Assembly (NCBI RefSeq): GCF_014845095.1
Contig: NZ_NKUG01000077.1
Location: 1 to 64,000 of the forward strand
Source of the DNA: Methylobacterium bullatum
Lineage (GTDB): Bacteria > Pseudomonadota > Alphaproteobacteria > Rhizobiales > Beijerinckiaceae
Direction of reading: 5' to 3'
DNA: 64,000 nucleotides
Shown: positions 35,747 to 48,767 of the stretch, piece by piece
How the letters are laid out: each line of letters starts with the position of its first letter
Numbering within the stretch: position 1 is the stretch's first letter
The notes under the pieces: model-generated
What the model was told of the DNA's origin: nothing
What the model saw: only the letters and a program-made list of their open reading frames with translations
Databases searched by the model: none
Translations under genes and position numbers: made by a program

Positions 35747-35904
35747 CAGTTCGACTGCCGTTCAAAGGCGACGACGGCGGACGCGGCCCCCTTGGCTTTC
35801 GGAGTTGAAGGCAGTCCGCCCTTTCGGATGCGTCCTACAATATTTACCTCTATAAGCCCGGCCAACTCACGCCTTCTGATATTTCGATCGACCGCAGGTT
35901 CACG

Positions 35905-38802
<2,898 letters not shown>

Positions 38803-38860
38803 AACGCAGCCATCCGGCCGGACCTGCATCCGGCCGTGGGCCATTCGAGGGGAGATCCGA

Positions 38861-39700
38861 ATGCGGCAGACGACCTTCGGGCCGACTGGGCGGCCCGTCT
38901 CCGTCATCGGCCAGGGCACGTGGTATCTGGACGAGGCACACCGCCCGGACGCCGTCGCCGCCCTGCAGCGGGGCCTCGATCGCGGGATGAGCCATATCGA
39001 CACCGCCGAGATGTATGGCGAGGCCGAACTCGTGGTGGCGGAGGCGATCGCGGGGCGACGCGACGAGGTATTCCTCGTCTCGAAGGTGCTGCCGAACCAT
39101 GCCTCGGCACGCTCCGTCATCACCGCCTGCGAGCGTTCGCTGGCGCGCCTGAAGACGGACCGGCTCGACAGCTATCTCCTGCACTGGCGGGGCGGGATTC
39201 CGCTCGAGGAAACCATCGGTGCCTTCGAGGGCCTGGTCCGGCAGGGCAAGCTCCTCTCCTGGGGCGTCAGTAATTTCGACGTCCCCGATCTCGAAGACGC
39301 TCTCGCCGTAGCCGGCGAGGGCCGCATCGCCTGCAATCAGGTGCTGTATCATCTCGGGGAAAGGGCGATCGAACACGCCGTCCTTCCCTGGTGCGCGGCG
39401 CATGGCGTCGCATTGGTCGCCTACAGCCCCTTCGGCCATGACGACTTCCCCGAGCCGGACTCGGCCGGCGGACGCGTGCTCGGAGAGATTGCCGCCGAGA
39501 CGGGAGCGACGCAGCGGCAGGTCGCCCTCGCGGCGCTGACGCGGTCGCCCTCCGTCCTCGCGATCCCGAAAGCCGCGCGAATCGCGCATGTGGAGGAGAA
39601 CGCCGCCGCCGGCGAGCTGACGCTGACCGATGGTCAATGGCAGCGCCTCGACGATGCCTTTCCGCACGGGACCAAACCCGCGCACCTACCGATGCTCTGA
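38861..39700 (+). CDS. Aldo/keto reductase
   Basis: NADPH-dependent oxidoreductase of 279 residues; substrate unknown. The catalytic tetrad is visible: Asp and Tyr in SHIDTAEMYGEAE, Lys in VFLVSKVLPNHAS and His in DSYLLHWRGGIPLE. Cofactor-binding segments occur near VAYSPFGHDDFPE and PSVLAIPKAARIAHVEENA. The sequence resembles the YajO/2,5-diketo-D-gluconate reductase type. GGGGAG lies eight bases before the ATG. It follows secA by 58 bases and may be co-transcribed. Confidence 0.9.
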   Translation: MRQTTFGPTGRPVSVIGQGTWYLDEAHRPDAVAALQRGLDRGMSHIDTAEMYGEAELVVAEAIAGRRDEVFLVSKVLPNHASARSVITACERSLARLKTDRLDSYLLHWRGGIPLEETIGAFEGLVRQGKLLSWGVSNFDVPDLEDALAVAGEGRIACNQVLYHLGERAIEHAVLPWCAAHGVALVAYSPFGHDDFPEPDSAGGRVLGEIAAETGATQRQVALAALTRSPSVLAIPKAARIAHVEENAAAGELTLTDGQWQRLDDAFPHGTKPAHLPML

Positions 39701-39860
39701 GGCACGGATCGGGTTCGCCCTGGCCGGAGAGAGAAAAGCCGGGCGTGACCCTCAAGCCACAGCATCGGGAAGATGAGCGAACCTCCCGGACCGTATCCGA
39801 AAAGAAACCACATTTCCCGCCGAGCTAGACCGTCCAGGAAACGGACGGGAGCGAGACGGC

Positions 39861-40739
39861 ATGGGGTATCCCCGATCGGCGACGACGGGACTCTACGGGG
39901 TCCTGCTGATGACGACGATGGGCCTCGGTGCCTGCAATTCCCCCACCACGACCGGCTCCCTCGGCGGCCCGGGCCTTGCGGCCAAACCCATGGCGGTGAG
40001 CGACCAAGAGCGCGACTGTCTCGGCCGCGCCATGTATTTCGAATCGAACCGCAGCGATTCCGAAGGCCTGCTCGCCGTCGGCACGGTGGTGATGAACCGC
40101 CTCGAAGCCGCCGCCTTCCCGAACGGCGGTATCTGCGCCGTCGTCGGCCAGCCCCGACAGTTCGCCACCGGCGTGCTCACCAAGCCCATGGCGGAGAAGG
40201 ACCTGACCAAGGTCGCGGACGCGGCCGACGCGGTCCTGGCCGGCCAGCGCCACCCGAAGGTCGGCCGCGCCATGTACTTCCACACGGCGGGCCGCACGTT
40301 CCACTACAACAACATGCATTACGTGGCGGTGGCCGGCGGCAACGCCTTCTACGAGAAGCGCAAGCCCGGCGCCGTGGAGCAGGCCCGGCCGCCGGCCGCC
40401 CTGGCCTATGCAGCGGCCCCGACGCCGACCGCCTCGGAGGCGGCTCCGGCCGCACCGGTCCAGGCCATCGCGAATCCTGCTCCCGCCGGTGTTCCGGCGA
40501 CACCTGTGGCAGCCGCCGTACCGGAAGTGACCGGCCGCCAGCCCGTCGCCGCCTCCCACGCCGCCGTGAGCCAGGGCGCGCATTCCAAAACCTCACCGAA
40601 GCCGGCAGCGGAAACCCAGGTCGCTCATGGCAACGGCCCGGCTGCCAAAGGCCGGGCTACGAAGAGCCCGGCGACGCTGGCGGCCCTTGCCCCCGAGGCG
40701 CCACCGCCGCCGCCCGTCATCAACCTGCCGAGGCCGTGA
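39861..40739 (+). CDS. Cell wall hydrolase (SleB/hydrolase_2 family), probable lipoprotein
   Basis: Likely peptidoglycan hydrolase acting in the envelope. The 292-residue protein has a hydrophobic leader ending in a lipobox-like LGAC, then the SleB-type domain: CLGRAMYFESNRSDSEGLLA (with the catalytic Glu), VGTVVMNRLEAAAFPNGGIC and HPKVGRAMYFHTAGRTFHYN. An Ala/Pro-rich tail of about 120 residues follows (ATPVAAAVPEVTGRQ). It is convergent with kup and a short 10-base gap separates the two stops. Confidence 0.85.
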   Translation: MGYPRSATTGLYGVLLMTTMGLGACNSPTTTGSLGGPGLAAKPMAVSDQERDCLGRAMYFESNRSDSEGLLAVGTVVMNRLEAAAFPNGGICAVVGQPRQFATGVLTKPMAEKDLTKVADAADAVLAGQRHPKVGRAMYFHTAGRTFHYNNMHYVAVAGGNAFYEKRKPGAVEQARPPAALAYAAAPTPTASEAAPAAPVQAIANPAPAGVPATPVAAAVPEVTGRQPVAASHAAVSQGAHSKTSPKPAAETQVAHGNGPAAKGRATKSPATLAALAPEAPPPPPVINLPRP

Positions 40740-40749
40740 CCCGGCCAGT

Positions 40750-42702
40750 TCAGACGGTGACCTGAGTCCCCACTTCCACGACACGGCCGGTGGGGATCTG
40801 GAAGAAGTCGGTGGCGTCGTTGGCGTTCTTGGCGAGCGTGATGAAGATCCGGTCTTGCCAGAGCGGCATACCGGAATGCGCGGCGGGGCGGATCGAACGG
40901 CGCGACAGGAAGAACGACGTCGCCATGATGTCGAACTTGAAGCCCTGCTTCTTCAGGAGCGTCAGCGTCCGCGGGATGTTGGGCTGCTCCATGTAGCCGA
41001 ACTTCATCACGATCTTCGAGAAGTGCGGGCCGATCGGCTCCATGCGGATACGGTCCGCCTCGCTTGCACGGGGGGTGTCCACGGTCTCGACCGTGAGAAT
41101 CACGTTCTTCTCGTGCAGCACCTTGTTGTGCTTGAGGTTGTGCAGCAGGGCCGCCGGGGCGATGGACGGGTCGCTGGTGAGGAACACCGCCGTGCCGCGC
41201 ACGTGATGGGGTGGGCTCTTCTCCAGCATGCCCACGAGTTCGAGTAGCGGCACGTCTGTCTTGCGGGTCTTGTTGAACAGGATGTTCACGCCCCGCACCC
41301 AGGTCCACATCACGATGATGAGCATCCCGGCCAGCACGAGGGGCACGTAGCCGCCCTCGAACACCTTGAGCAGATTCGAGAGCAGGAACAGGAACTCGAT
41401 GACGATGAACGGCATGATCGCGGCGGCGGCGGCGATCGGCGACCATTTCCACGACTTCCAGAGCACGATGAAGCCCATGCTCGCGGTCAGCAGCATCGTT
41501 CCCGTCACGGCGATGCCGTAGGCGGAGGCCAGGGCCGAGGACGACCGGAACAGGATCGCCAGGACCACGACCCCGATCAGCAACAGGATGTTCACCTGCG
41601 GCAGGAAGATCTGGCCGGAATGCGATTCCGAGGTGTGGCGGATCTCGAGGCGCGGAAGCAGGCCGAGCTGGATAGCCTGGCGCGACAGGGAGAACGCCCC
41701 GGTGATGACGGCCTGGCTCGCGGTGACGGTGGCGATGGTCGCCAGGATCACCATGGGCAGAAGGCCCCATTCGGGGACGAGCTGGTAGAACGGATCCGTC
41801 GTGTCGGGCACGTTGAGGACCAGCGCCGTCTGGCCGAGATAGTTCAGGGTCAGGCACGGGGCCACGAGGCCGAGCCACGCCACCTGGATCGGCCGGCGTC
41901 CGAAATGCCCGAGATCGGCGAACAGCGCCTCGGCGCCGGTCACCGCGAGGAAGACCGCGCCCAGCGCCACCAGGGCCCCGGTGCCGTGGCCGAGGAGGTA
42001 GTGCACCGCGTACCAGGGATTGAACGCCTGGAAGACCTCCGGCCGCGAGACGATGTGCGGCAGGGCCGCGAGCCCCAGCGCCAGGAACCAGACCACCATG
42101 ATCGGGCCGAAGAAGGCCGCCACCTTGCTGGTGCCCCGGCTCTGGACCATGAACAGGGCGAAGATGATCGCCACCGTGATCGGCAGCACGTAATGCTCGA
42201 AGGCCGGGGTTACGAGCTTCAGGCCCTCCACGGCCGAGAGTACGGAGATGGCCGGCGTGATGACGGCGTCGCCGTAGAACAGAGAGGCGCCGAGCAGCCC
42301 GAGCATGAACACGATGCGCGACCCGCCCAGCGCCTTGCGGGCCAGGGCCATCAGCGAGAGGATTCCGCCCTCGCCGTTGTTGTCCATGCGCAGCAGGATG
42401 ACGACGTATTTGATCGTGACGATCAGCAGGAGTGCCCAGAGGATCAGCGACGTCGTGCCGAGGACTTCCTCGGTCAGCAGGATGCCGTCCGCCCGCGCCG
42501 GGCCGAGCGCCTCACGGAAGGCGTAGAGCGGGCTGGTGCCGATGTCTCCGTAGACGACGCCGACGGAGCCGACGACCAGCGTCCAGAAGTTCGTCTTCCC
42601 ATGCCCGTGATTGCCCGACCCATGCTCGCCCGACCCCGTCTCGGGATGGGCCGCGGGGCCTGGCTGAGCGCCGGGGACGCTCGGGATGGAGGTTTGCGTC
42701 AT
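40750..42702 (-). CDS. kup: Low-affinity potassium transporter Kup
   Basis: H+/K+ symporter of the KUP/HAK/KT family, 650 residues. It shows the family N-terminus [35 protein letters not shown], around 12 membrane segments, [18 protein letters not shown] and a cytoplasmic C-terminal domain with [11 protein letters not shown]-like sequence and [20 protein letters not shown] His/Gly-rich N-terminal leader precedes the first helix. EIIA-Ntr (ptsN here) controls potassium transporters in other Proteobacteria, so a regulatory link is possible. Confidence 0.95.
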   Translation of the reverse strand: MTQTSIPSVPGAQPGPAAHPETGSGEHGSGNHGHGKTNFWTLVVGSVGVVYGDIGTSPLYAFREALGPARADGILLTEEVLGTTSLILWALLLIVTIKYVVILLRMDNNGEGGILSLMALARKALGGSRIVFMLGLLGASLFYGDAVITPAISVLSAVEGLKLVTPAFEHYVLPITVAIIFALFMVQSRGTSKVAAFFGPIMVVWFLALGLAALPHIVSRPEVFQAFNPWYAVHYLLGHGTGALVALGAVFLAVTGAEALFADLGHFGRRPIQVAWLGLVAPCLTLNYLGQTALVLNVPDTTDPFYQLVPEWGLLPMVILATIATVTASQAVITGAFSLSRQAIQLGLLPRLEIRHTSESHSGQIFLPQVNILLLIGVVVLAILFRSSSALASAYGIAVTGTMLLTASMGFIVLWKSWKWSPIAAAAAIMPFIVIEFLFLLSNLLKVFEGGYVPLVLAGMLIIVMWTWVRGVNILFNKTRKTDVPLLELVGMLEKSPPHHVRGTAVFLTSDPSIAPAALLHNLKHNKVLHEKNVILTVETVDTPRASEADRIRMEPIGPHFSKIVMKFGYMEQPNIPRTLTLLKKQGFKFDIMATSFFLSRRSIRPAAHSGMPLWQDRIFITLAKNANDATDFFQIPTGRVVEVGTQVTV

Positions 42703-43030
42703 GCGCTGCGATCAGGCTTCTGCGACGGGGAAAGGAATCGAATGGGGAGGCTCGGATTTTTTGGAGCGTGACGTAGCGACGGAGACGGGCGAGCCGTGAG
42801 CGCTCCTCTGTCCCGCCTCACACGGACACGTCGCGGCCGAACCGGCGGCCGGCCCCTGAGGTACCGGTGCACGACGGCTCCCAGCGCGAAGCATGCCAAA
42901 GTCGTATCATGCGGGTGTGACGCCGAGAACGACGATCCCGTGATGTCCGGGAAGGCTTCCCCGGGAAGGCGAGCGAAGTCGCCCCGCGTGCCGGAGCAGC
43001 GCGGGGCGACGGGCGTCACGACGGACGGGC
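42703..43030. other. Gene-free region between kup and ispG with an 11-bp hairpin
   Basis: 328 bases. At 42978-43010 an 11-bp stem GTCGCCCCGCG/CGCGGGGCGAC encloses an 11-base loop, positioned directly after the ispG stop. It lacks a T-run, so it may be a terminator that needs Rho or an mRNA-stabilising stem. The remainder must hold the kup promoter. I see no gene. Confidence 0.45.
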
Positions 43031-44353
43031 TCACTCGGCGGCGGTGCGGGCGCCCTGGCCGAAACGGCGCTCGATATAGTCGATCACCACCGTCTCGAAA
43101 TCCTTGGCCAGCGTGGCGCCGCGCAGGGTCATTGCCTTCTTGCCGTCGATGAAGACCGGTGCGGTGGGGGTCTCGCCGGTGCCGGGCAGCGAGATGCCGA
43201 TATCGGCATGCTTCGATTCGCCGGGTCCGTTGACGATGCAGCCCATCACCGCAACGTTCAGGCCCTCGACTCCCGGATAGGTCTTCTTCCATTCCGGCAT
43301 CGAGGTGACGATCCAGTTCTGGATGTCGCGGGCGAGTTCCTGGAACGTGGTCGAGGTGGTGCGGCCGCAGCCGGGACAGGCGGCCACCATCGGCACGAAG
43401 GTACGGAAGCCCATGGTCTGCAGGAGTTCCTGCGAGGCCTTGACCTCCACGGTGCGGTCGCCGCCGGGCATCGGGGTCAGCGAATAGCGGATCGTGTCGC
43501 CGATGCCTTCCTGGAGCAGCACGCCGATGGCTGCCGAGGCCGCGACCAGACCCTTCGAGCCCATGCCGGCCTCGGTGAGGCCGAGGTGGATCGCGTAGTC
43601 CGAGCGCCTGGCGACCTCGCGGTAGACCGCGATCAGATCCTGCACCGCCGAGACCTTGGCCGAGAGGATGATCCGGTTCTTGGGAAGGCCGAGTTCCTCG
43701 GCGCGCTGGGCCGAGGACAGGGCCGAGCGCACCATGGCCTCGCGCATCACGGCGCGGGCATCGATGGGACGCGCGGACCGGGCGTTCTCGTCCATCAGGT
43801 GGGTGAGCAGGGCCTCGTCCAGCGAGCCCCAATTGGCGCCGATGCGGATGGTCTTGCCGTAGCGGATCGCCTGCTCGACGATGGTCGAGAACTGCGTGTC
43901 CTTCTTCTCCTTGAAGCCGACATTGCCCGGATTGATCCGGTACTTGGCCAGGGCCTCGGCGCAGGCCGGGTGATCGGAGAGAAGCTTGTGGCCGATATAA
44001 TGGAAGTCGCCCACCAGGGGCACATGGACGCCGATGCGGGCCAGACGGTCGCGGATCTTCGGGACCGCGGCGGCCGCCTCGTCGCGGTCGACGGTGATGC
44101 GCACGAGTTCGGAGCCGGCCCGCGACAGGGCGGCGACCTGCGCCACGGTGGCATCGATGTCGGCCGTGTCGGTGTTGGTCATCGACTGGACGACGACCGG
44201 GGCGCCTCCGCCGACGGTGACGGCCCCCTCGCCCTCACCCACCGTGACCCCCACCGTGCGGTGACGCGGCGTCGGACCGGCGATCTCCGGGCCGGTAATC
44301 GAAATGCCGGGGCCGAACGGATCGGCGGAAGTGGCTTCCATCATGGCGTCCAT
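43031..44353 (-). CDS. ispG: 4-hydroxy-3-methylbut-2-en-1-yl diphosphate synthase
   Basis: Penultimate enzyme of the MEP isoprenoid pathway, a 4Fe-4S protein that reduces MEcPP to HMBPP. The 440-residue protein shows [53 protein letters not shown], and the cluster ligands [17 protein letters not shown] and [17 protein letters not shown]. Two ATGs nine bases apart (44353 and 44344) could start it. It ends just before a hairpin. Confidence 0.97.
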   Translation of the reverse strand: MDAMMEATSADPFGPGISITGPEIAGPTPRHRTVGVTVGEGEGAVTVGGGAPVVVQSMTNTDTADIDATVAQVAALSRAGSELVRITVDRDEAAAAVPKIRDRLARIGVHVPLVGDFHYIGHKLLSDHPACAEALAKYRINPGNVGFKEKKDTQFSTIVEQAIRYGKTIRIGANWGSLDEALLTHLMDENARSARPIDARAVMREAMVRSALSSAQRAEELGLPKNRIILSAKVSAVQDLIAVYREVARRSDYAIHLGLTEAGMGSKGLVAASAAIGVLLQEGIGDTIRYSLTPMPGGDRTVEVKASQELLQTMGFRTFVPMVAACPGCGRTTSTTFQELARDIQNWIVTSMPEWKKTYPGVEGLNVAVMGCIVNGPGESKHADIGISLPGTGETPTAPVFIDGKKAMTLRGATLAKDFETVVIDYIERRFGQGARTAAE

Positions 44354-44774
44354 CGCTGACCTTGCTTATGGCCTGGCCTGCCCTGCCCTGAAGCGAGCGC
44401 CCGGCCATGGTCGTCTGGTATCGAATCCTGCCGATCCTTTGCGAAGATCGGGTGAAGGGTCCGGTTATCTAGACCCCTGCCGGTTAGCTGAGATGGCGCG
44501 CCGCATGCGTCAAGCCCGCTTACCGCATGGTGAAACCAGGGGGCAGGACGGACCACGCGCAACACGTTGGCTCAGCGTCGGCTGACATGTCTTATCCCAT
44601 GGGCGATGTCGAGGGAATTGGCGCAGTGCGACATGTCCGCCACAGGAACGGCCCAAGCGGAACCGATCCATGCAGCCACCGTTTTGCTGCCCTGCGACCT
44701 TTGATGCTGCAATGCAGTATGCCCATGCGCACTTTATCGATGCGTCTGTGCAATTCTGCCACGTGGAGCTGACG
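44354..44774. promoter_or_regulatory. Divergent region between ispG and the patatin gene
   Basis: 421 bases without a convincing gene. CTGCAATGCAG at 44707-44717 matches the CTGC-N3-GCAG form described for Rhodobacter/Paracoccus PhaR sites. It lies about 60 bases before the patatin start. One short match of this kind could occur by chance. Confidence 0.35.
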
Positions 44775-45884
44775 ATGCTCGATTCCCAACAGCCTGCCCC
44801 GGTCGATTCGCCCTCTACCGATAGGGAAGTGGCGCCGCCGCGCCCCGCCTCGCGCCCGCCCGTCAGCCTGGCCGGTCCGAATGCCGAGAAGACCGTCGCG
44901 CTGGCCCTGCAGGGCGGCGGCGCCCACGGCGCCTTCACCTGGGGCGTGCTCGATGCCCTGATCGAGGATGGCCGCCTCGCCTTCGAGGCCGTCACCGGTG
45001 CCAGTGCCGGGGCGATGAACGCGGTCGTGATGGTCGATGGCTGGATCGCCGGAGGGCCGGAGGGCGCCCGCGCCGCCCTCGACCGGTTCTGGCGCGAGGC
45101 GAGCCTCGACGGTGACCTGTGGCCGGCCCAGCGCGGCGTGTTCGACCGGCTCTTCGACTTCTGGAACGAGAACCCGGTTCTGGACTTCTGGACGCGGGCG
45201 CTCAGGACCAGCCCCTACGTCTCCAACCCGCTCAACGTGAACCCGCTGCGCAAGGCCCTGGCCAAGCACGTGGATTTCGAACGTCTCCGGACGGCGGAGA
45301 CCGCCGGGATCTATGTTTCGGCCACCAATGTCTGGACCGGCAAGCTCGCCGTCTTCGAGCGGGATTCCCTCAGCATCGACCATCTGATGGCCTCGGCCTG
45401 CCTGCCGACGGTGTTCCAGGCGGTGGAGATCGACGGCGTGCCCTATTGGGACGGTGGCTATCTCGGCAACCCGCCGATCTACCCGCTCTTCCACGGTGCC
45501 CGGACCCGCGACGTGGTGCTGGTTCAGATCAATCCGGTGGAACGCCGCGAGACCCCTCGCTCGCGCGAGGAGATCCAGGACCGGCTCAACGAGATCACCT
45601 TCAACGCCAACCTGATGCGGGAACTGCGCGCCATCGATTTCGTCGACGGGCTGATCGAGGACGGCGTGCTCGGCCGCAACGACTACCATCGCATGCTGGT
45701 CCATCGCATCGATGGGACTGGGGCCCTCGACGATTACAAGGCCTCCTCGCGGATGGATGCCCGGATGCGCGTGTTCGAAGGGCTGCGCGACAAGGGCCGC
45801 GCGGCGGCGCAGGCTTGGCTCGCCGAGCATTACGAGGGCATCGGACGAACCTGCACGCTCAATCTCAAGGCGACCTATCAATAG
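44775..45884 (+). CDS. Patatin-like phospholipase family protein
   Basis: Predicted serine lipid acyl hydrolase of 369 residues. The patatin motifs are complete: oxyanion loop ALQGGGAHGAFTWG, nucleophile VTGASAGAMNAV (GASAG) and the dyad Asp in YWDGGYLGNPPIY. A Pro/Ser-rich N-terminal leader has no signal peptide, so it is probably cytoplasmic or granule-associated. I start at the ATG at 44775 (GTGGAG six bases upstream); an in-frame ATG at 44670 is less likely. The ECF sigma gene follows after 48 bases. Substrate cannot be told from sequence. Confidence 0.88.
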   Translation: MLDSQQPAPVDSPSTDREVAPPRPASRPPVSLAGPNAEKTVALALQGGGAHGAFTWGVLDALIEDGRLAFEAVTGASAGAMNAVVMVDGWIAGGPEGARAALDRFWREASLDGDLWPAQRGVFDRLFDFWNENPVLDFWTRALRTSPYVSNPLNVNPLRKALAKHVDFERLRTAETAGIYVSATNVWTGKLAVFERDSLSIDHLMASACLPTVFQAVEIDGVPYWDGGYLGNPPIYPLFHGARTRDVVLVQINPVERRETPRSREEIQDRLNEITFNANLMRELRAIDFVDGLIEDGVLGRNDYHRMLVHRIDGTGALDDYKASSRMDARMRVFEGLRDKGRAAAQAWLAEHYEGIGRTCTLNLKATYQ

Positions 45885-45932
45885 GGTTCCGGCCGGCCGG
45901 ATTAGTCGGCCGGGCTCGCGCGTTAACTGAGC

Positions 45933-46574
45933 ATGACGGCCGAACCCACCCAGACCGCCTCCGCTTCCTCCATCGTCGACCTGCTGGTCCCGCTGCGACG
46001 CTATGCGCGTTCGCTGACGCGCGACGCACTGAAGGCCGACGACCTCGTCCACGATACCCTCGTCCGCGCGCTGGAATCCGGTCTCTCCGTGAGGCCGAAC
46101 ACCAACCTGCGGACCTGGATGATGACGGTGCTGCACAACGTCTTCATCGACGACCAGCGCCGCAAGCGGGTGGAAGCCCGCCATGCCGAAGCCCTCGTCC
46201 AGATGGGCGACGAGAGCGTGCCGCCCGCGCAGGAGGGACAGGTGCGTCTCGCCCAGATCCGTCAGGCCTTCCTGACCCTGCCGGAGGAGCAGCGCGCCGC
46301 GCTCCACCTCGTGACCCTCGAAGGCATGGCCTATGCGGATGCCGCGGCCGTGCTCGGAATTCCCATCGGCACGCTGATGTCCCGCCTCGGTCGCGGTCGC
46401 GCCGCCCTGCGCGCCTTCGAGGAAGGCCAGACCGGCCGCGGCCGCTCCGAATCCTCGCCGGGTTCGGGGACGGCCAGACCCGAACGACCGCATCTGCGCC
46501 TCGTCAGCGACTGGAACGGCCAGGATTCCCGGCAGGACGTCCGGCTCGCGTCGAAAGCCATTGGCGGCTCGTAA
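45933..46574 (+). CDS. ECF-type RNA polymerase sigma factor
   Basis: Extracytoplasmic-function sigma factor of 213 residues. Region 2 is seen as LVPLRRYARSLTRDALKADD, LVHDTLVRALE and LRTWMMTVLHNVFIDDQRRK. Region 4 is AFLTLPEEQRAALHLVTLEG, YADAAAVLGIPIGTLMSRLG and RGRAALRAFEEG. A Ser/Arg-rich C-terminal extension of about 40 residues is unusual. A membrane anti-sigma gene follows after 47 bases, so the factor is probably held inactive until an envelope signal. It is not the EcfG/PhyR/NepR type by context. Confidence 0.9.
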   Translation: MTAEPTQTASASSIVDLLVPLRRYARSLTRDALKADDLVHDTLVRALESGLSVRPNTNLRTWMMTVLHNVFIDDQRRKRVEARHAEALVQMGDESVPPAQEGQVRLAQIRQAFLTLPEEQRAALHLVTLEGMAYADAAAVLGIPIGTLMSRLGRGRAALRAFEEGQTGRGRSESSPGSGTARPERPHLRLVSDWNGQDSRQDVRLASKAIGGS

Positions 46575-46621
46575 CCGCACAGAATTCGAGGGTACTCGGC
46601 TCCTCCGAGTACCAGGACTGT

Positions 46622-47437
46622 ATGGAAGCATCGCCGTTTCCGATCGTTGAACTGGATACGACCGTCATGATCGACCCGATCACCGACAGTGACCTCGCCG
46701 CCTTCGTCGACGGCCAACTCGACGTCATGCGCCGGCTCGAGGTGGAAGCTCATCTCGCCCGCACGCCGGAGGCGGCGGCGCGGGTGATGGCCGAGATGCA
46801 TGACAGGGACGCCCTGCGCCAGGCCTTCGCGCAACTGCCGGGACCGGGACCGGAGCGCAACCGCGCGGCGGCCCGCCGCCTCGACCGGTCCATGGCCTGG
46901 CGGCGCGTGGGCGAGCGGCTCAAGCGGGCGGCGGTGATCGTGCTTCTCGTGGGTGCCGGCTGGATCGCGCATTCGGACACCGGCGTGTTCGGCGTGCCCG
47001 ACACCTTCGCCGCCCCGGTGGATCCGGCCCTGGTCGCCGATGCGCGCCAGGCGAGAGAGGTAGCCCAGATCCGCGCCCGCCTCGGCTCGCCCGCCTCGCC
47101 GAGCTACGACAAGGCCGGCATCTCCGGTGCCACCGGCATCGTCCTGCCGGACCTGCCGGGGGATTGGTCCGTGCGCGACGTCCAGATCGTGCCCGCGCGT
47201 CACGGGGCCGGGGTCGAGGTCATGATCGACGCCCCCGATCTCGGCGAGATCTCCCTGTTCGCGGCACGGGGCACCAACGAGGCGGCCTTCACCGGAGAGG
47301 TGACGAGCCCGGGCGACGGCGAGACCGTCTACTGGACGGCGGGTCGCTCGGTCTATGCGCTCAGCGGCAACGGCCACCAGGATGCGCTGCAAGAGGCGGC
47401 GCGGCGCCTCGCCTCGATCGATCCCGCCAAGCGCTGA
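46622..47437 (+). CDS. Probable membrane anti-sigma factor
   Basis: The 271-residue product has a cytoplasmic anti-sigma-like N-domain (TDSDLAAFVDGQLDVMRRLE, VEAHLARTPEAAARVMAEM), one membrane helix (AAVIVLLVGAGWIAHS, about residues 108-123) and a periplasmic domain ending at the C-terminus with DALQEAARRLASID. It lacks the His-x3-Cys-x2-Cys zinc motif of the ZAS group, so it belongs to a non-zinc anti-sigma family. Alternative start: ATG at 46667. The assignment rests on topology and on the ECF gene directly upstream. Confidence 0.75.
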   Translation: MEASPFPIVELDTTVMIDPITDSDLAAFVDGQLDVMRRLEVEAHLARTPEAAARVMAEMHDRDALRQAFAQLPGPGPERNRAAARRLDRSMAWRRVGERLKRAAVIVLLVGAGWIAHSDTGVFGVPDTFAAPVDPALVADARQAREVAQIRARLGSPASPSYDKAGISGATGIVLPDLPGDWSVRDVQIVPARHGAGVEVMIDAPDLGEISLFAARGTNEAAFTGEVTSPGDGETVYWTAGRSVYALSGNGHQDALQEAARRLASIDPAKR

Positions 47438-47476
47438 TCCGCCGGATGGCGCGGCCCGGCCGTCGCGCGTCGGATC

Positions 47477-48490
47477 TCAGCCGATCATCGACGGAACTCG
47501 GTCGTTCGCGATGAGCGTGCGCGCCTCGGCCGCATCCACATCCATCCTGGCGATCAACGCCTCGGCGCCGGAGAAACGTTCCTCGCCGCGGATGTAGCCG
47601 AGGAACTCCACGGCGATGGTCCGGCCGTAGAGATCGCCCGAGAAACCGAACAGGTTGACCTCGAGCAAGGGCGCGCCGTCGTCGAAGGTCGGACGACGGC
47701 CATAGCTCGCCACGCCGTCCCGCACCGTTCCATCGGGCAACCCGATGCGGACGGCATAGATGCCGTGAGAGAGGGCACAATCGGGCAAAGCCACATTCGC
47801 CGTGGGATAGCCCAGCGTCCGACCGCGCTTGTCGCCGTGCCGGACTTCTCCGCAGACAAACCAGCGGTAGCCGAGAAGCCGGTTCGCGCGAACGACGTCG
47901 CCCTGTCGCAGTGCTTCCCGGATCGCGCTCGACGAGACGGGAGCCTCGCCCTCCCCGATCGAGACCGGGGGGATGATCCGGCATGCCAGGGAGGCTTCGG
48001 CGCAGAGCCGGGCCAGCACCTCCGGCGTTCCCTCGCGTCCCCGCCCGAAATGGAAGTCGTGGCCGATCACGACGCCGGTGAGGCCGAGATCGCGCACGAG
48101 CAGGCCGTGGACGAACTCGGCGGCAGTGGTCCCCGCCATGAGAGCGTCGAAACGGCGCACGATCAGGCCGTCGAGGCCGAGGCGGGCGAAGACGATTTCC
48201 TTGGCAGCCGATCCCGTCAACCGGAACATCGGCAGGTCGGGGGCGAAATAGGCGCGCGGATGCGGTTCGAAGGTCAGCATCACCGCCGGCACGCCGCGCC
48301 GGTCGGCCTCCTCGCGGACGGCTTCCACGAGAGCGCCGTGGCCCCGGTGAACGCCATCGAAATTGCCGATCGCCGCGATGGCGCCGGCAAGGGCCGCCGG
48401 CACCGCTTCGTCCTCGCGGCAGATCGTGAAGGGCCGCCCCGACGGGGAGGCGGCTCCGGGGCGCACGGAAGGATCGTCGGCTGGCGCCAT
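47477..48490 (-). CDS. ribF: Bifunctional riboflavin kinase / FAD synthetase
   Basis: Phosphorylates riboflavin to FMN and adenylates it to FAD. The N-terminal nucleotidyltransferase half shows IAAIGNFDGVHRGHGALVE, VMLTFEPHPRAYFAPDLPMF, VIGHDFHFGRGREGTPEVL and PVSSSAIREALRQGDV. The C-terminal flavokinase half shows GDKRGRTLGYPTANVALP and EVNLFGFSGDLYGRTI. I use the ATG at 48490 (337 residues); a TTG at 48499 is close by. Flavin supply is relevant to the SsuD/SsuE system in the same window. Confidence 0.95.
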   Translation of the reverse strand: MAPADDPSVRPGAASPSGRPFTICREDEAVPAALAGAIAAIGNFDGVHRGHGALVEAVREEADRRGVPAVMLTFEPHPRAYFAPDLPMFRLTGSAAKEIVFARLGLDGLIVRRFDALMAGTTAAEFVHGLLVRDLGLTGVVIGHDFHFGRGREGTPEVLARLCAEASLACRIIPPVSIGEGEAPVSSSAIREALRQGDVVRANRLLGYRWFVCGEVRHGDKRGRTLGYPTANVALPDCALSHGIYAVRIGLPDGTVRDGVASYGRRPTFDDGAPLLEVNLFGFSGDLYGRTIAVEFLGYIRGEERFSGAEALIARMDVDAAEARTLIANDRVPSMIG

Positions 48491-48767
48491 CGGGTTCAAA
48501 TGGTCTCGAAGAAGCTGCGGCCGAAGCGGCGACCGTGGGGGATTCCGCGCGGGAACCTGTCGAAAAGCCGGAGGGGGGTCAAGGGAAGCGGCCGCCCGAT
48601 CGACGGAGGATGCGCGATCCCTTGCGCAGTTAACCGCTTCGCAATGCTGGGCGAGGTACTTTCACGAACGAGAGGCGGCGCGAGGCGGCGCTTCCCCCAA
48701 TTTTTTGCCACTTTCTCCGGTTCGCGGCATGCCGCACCGGCCCTGCACCGACGGAGCACCCCGACCC

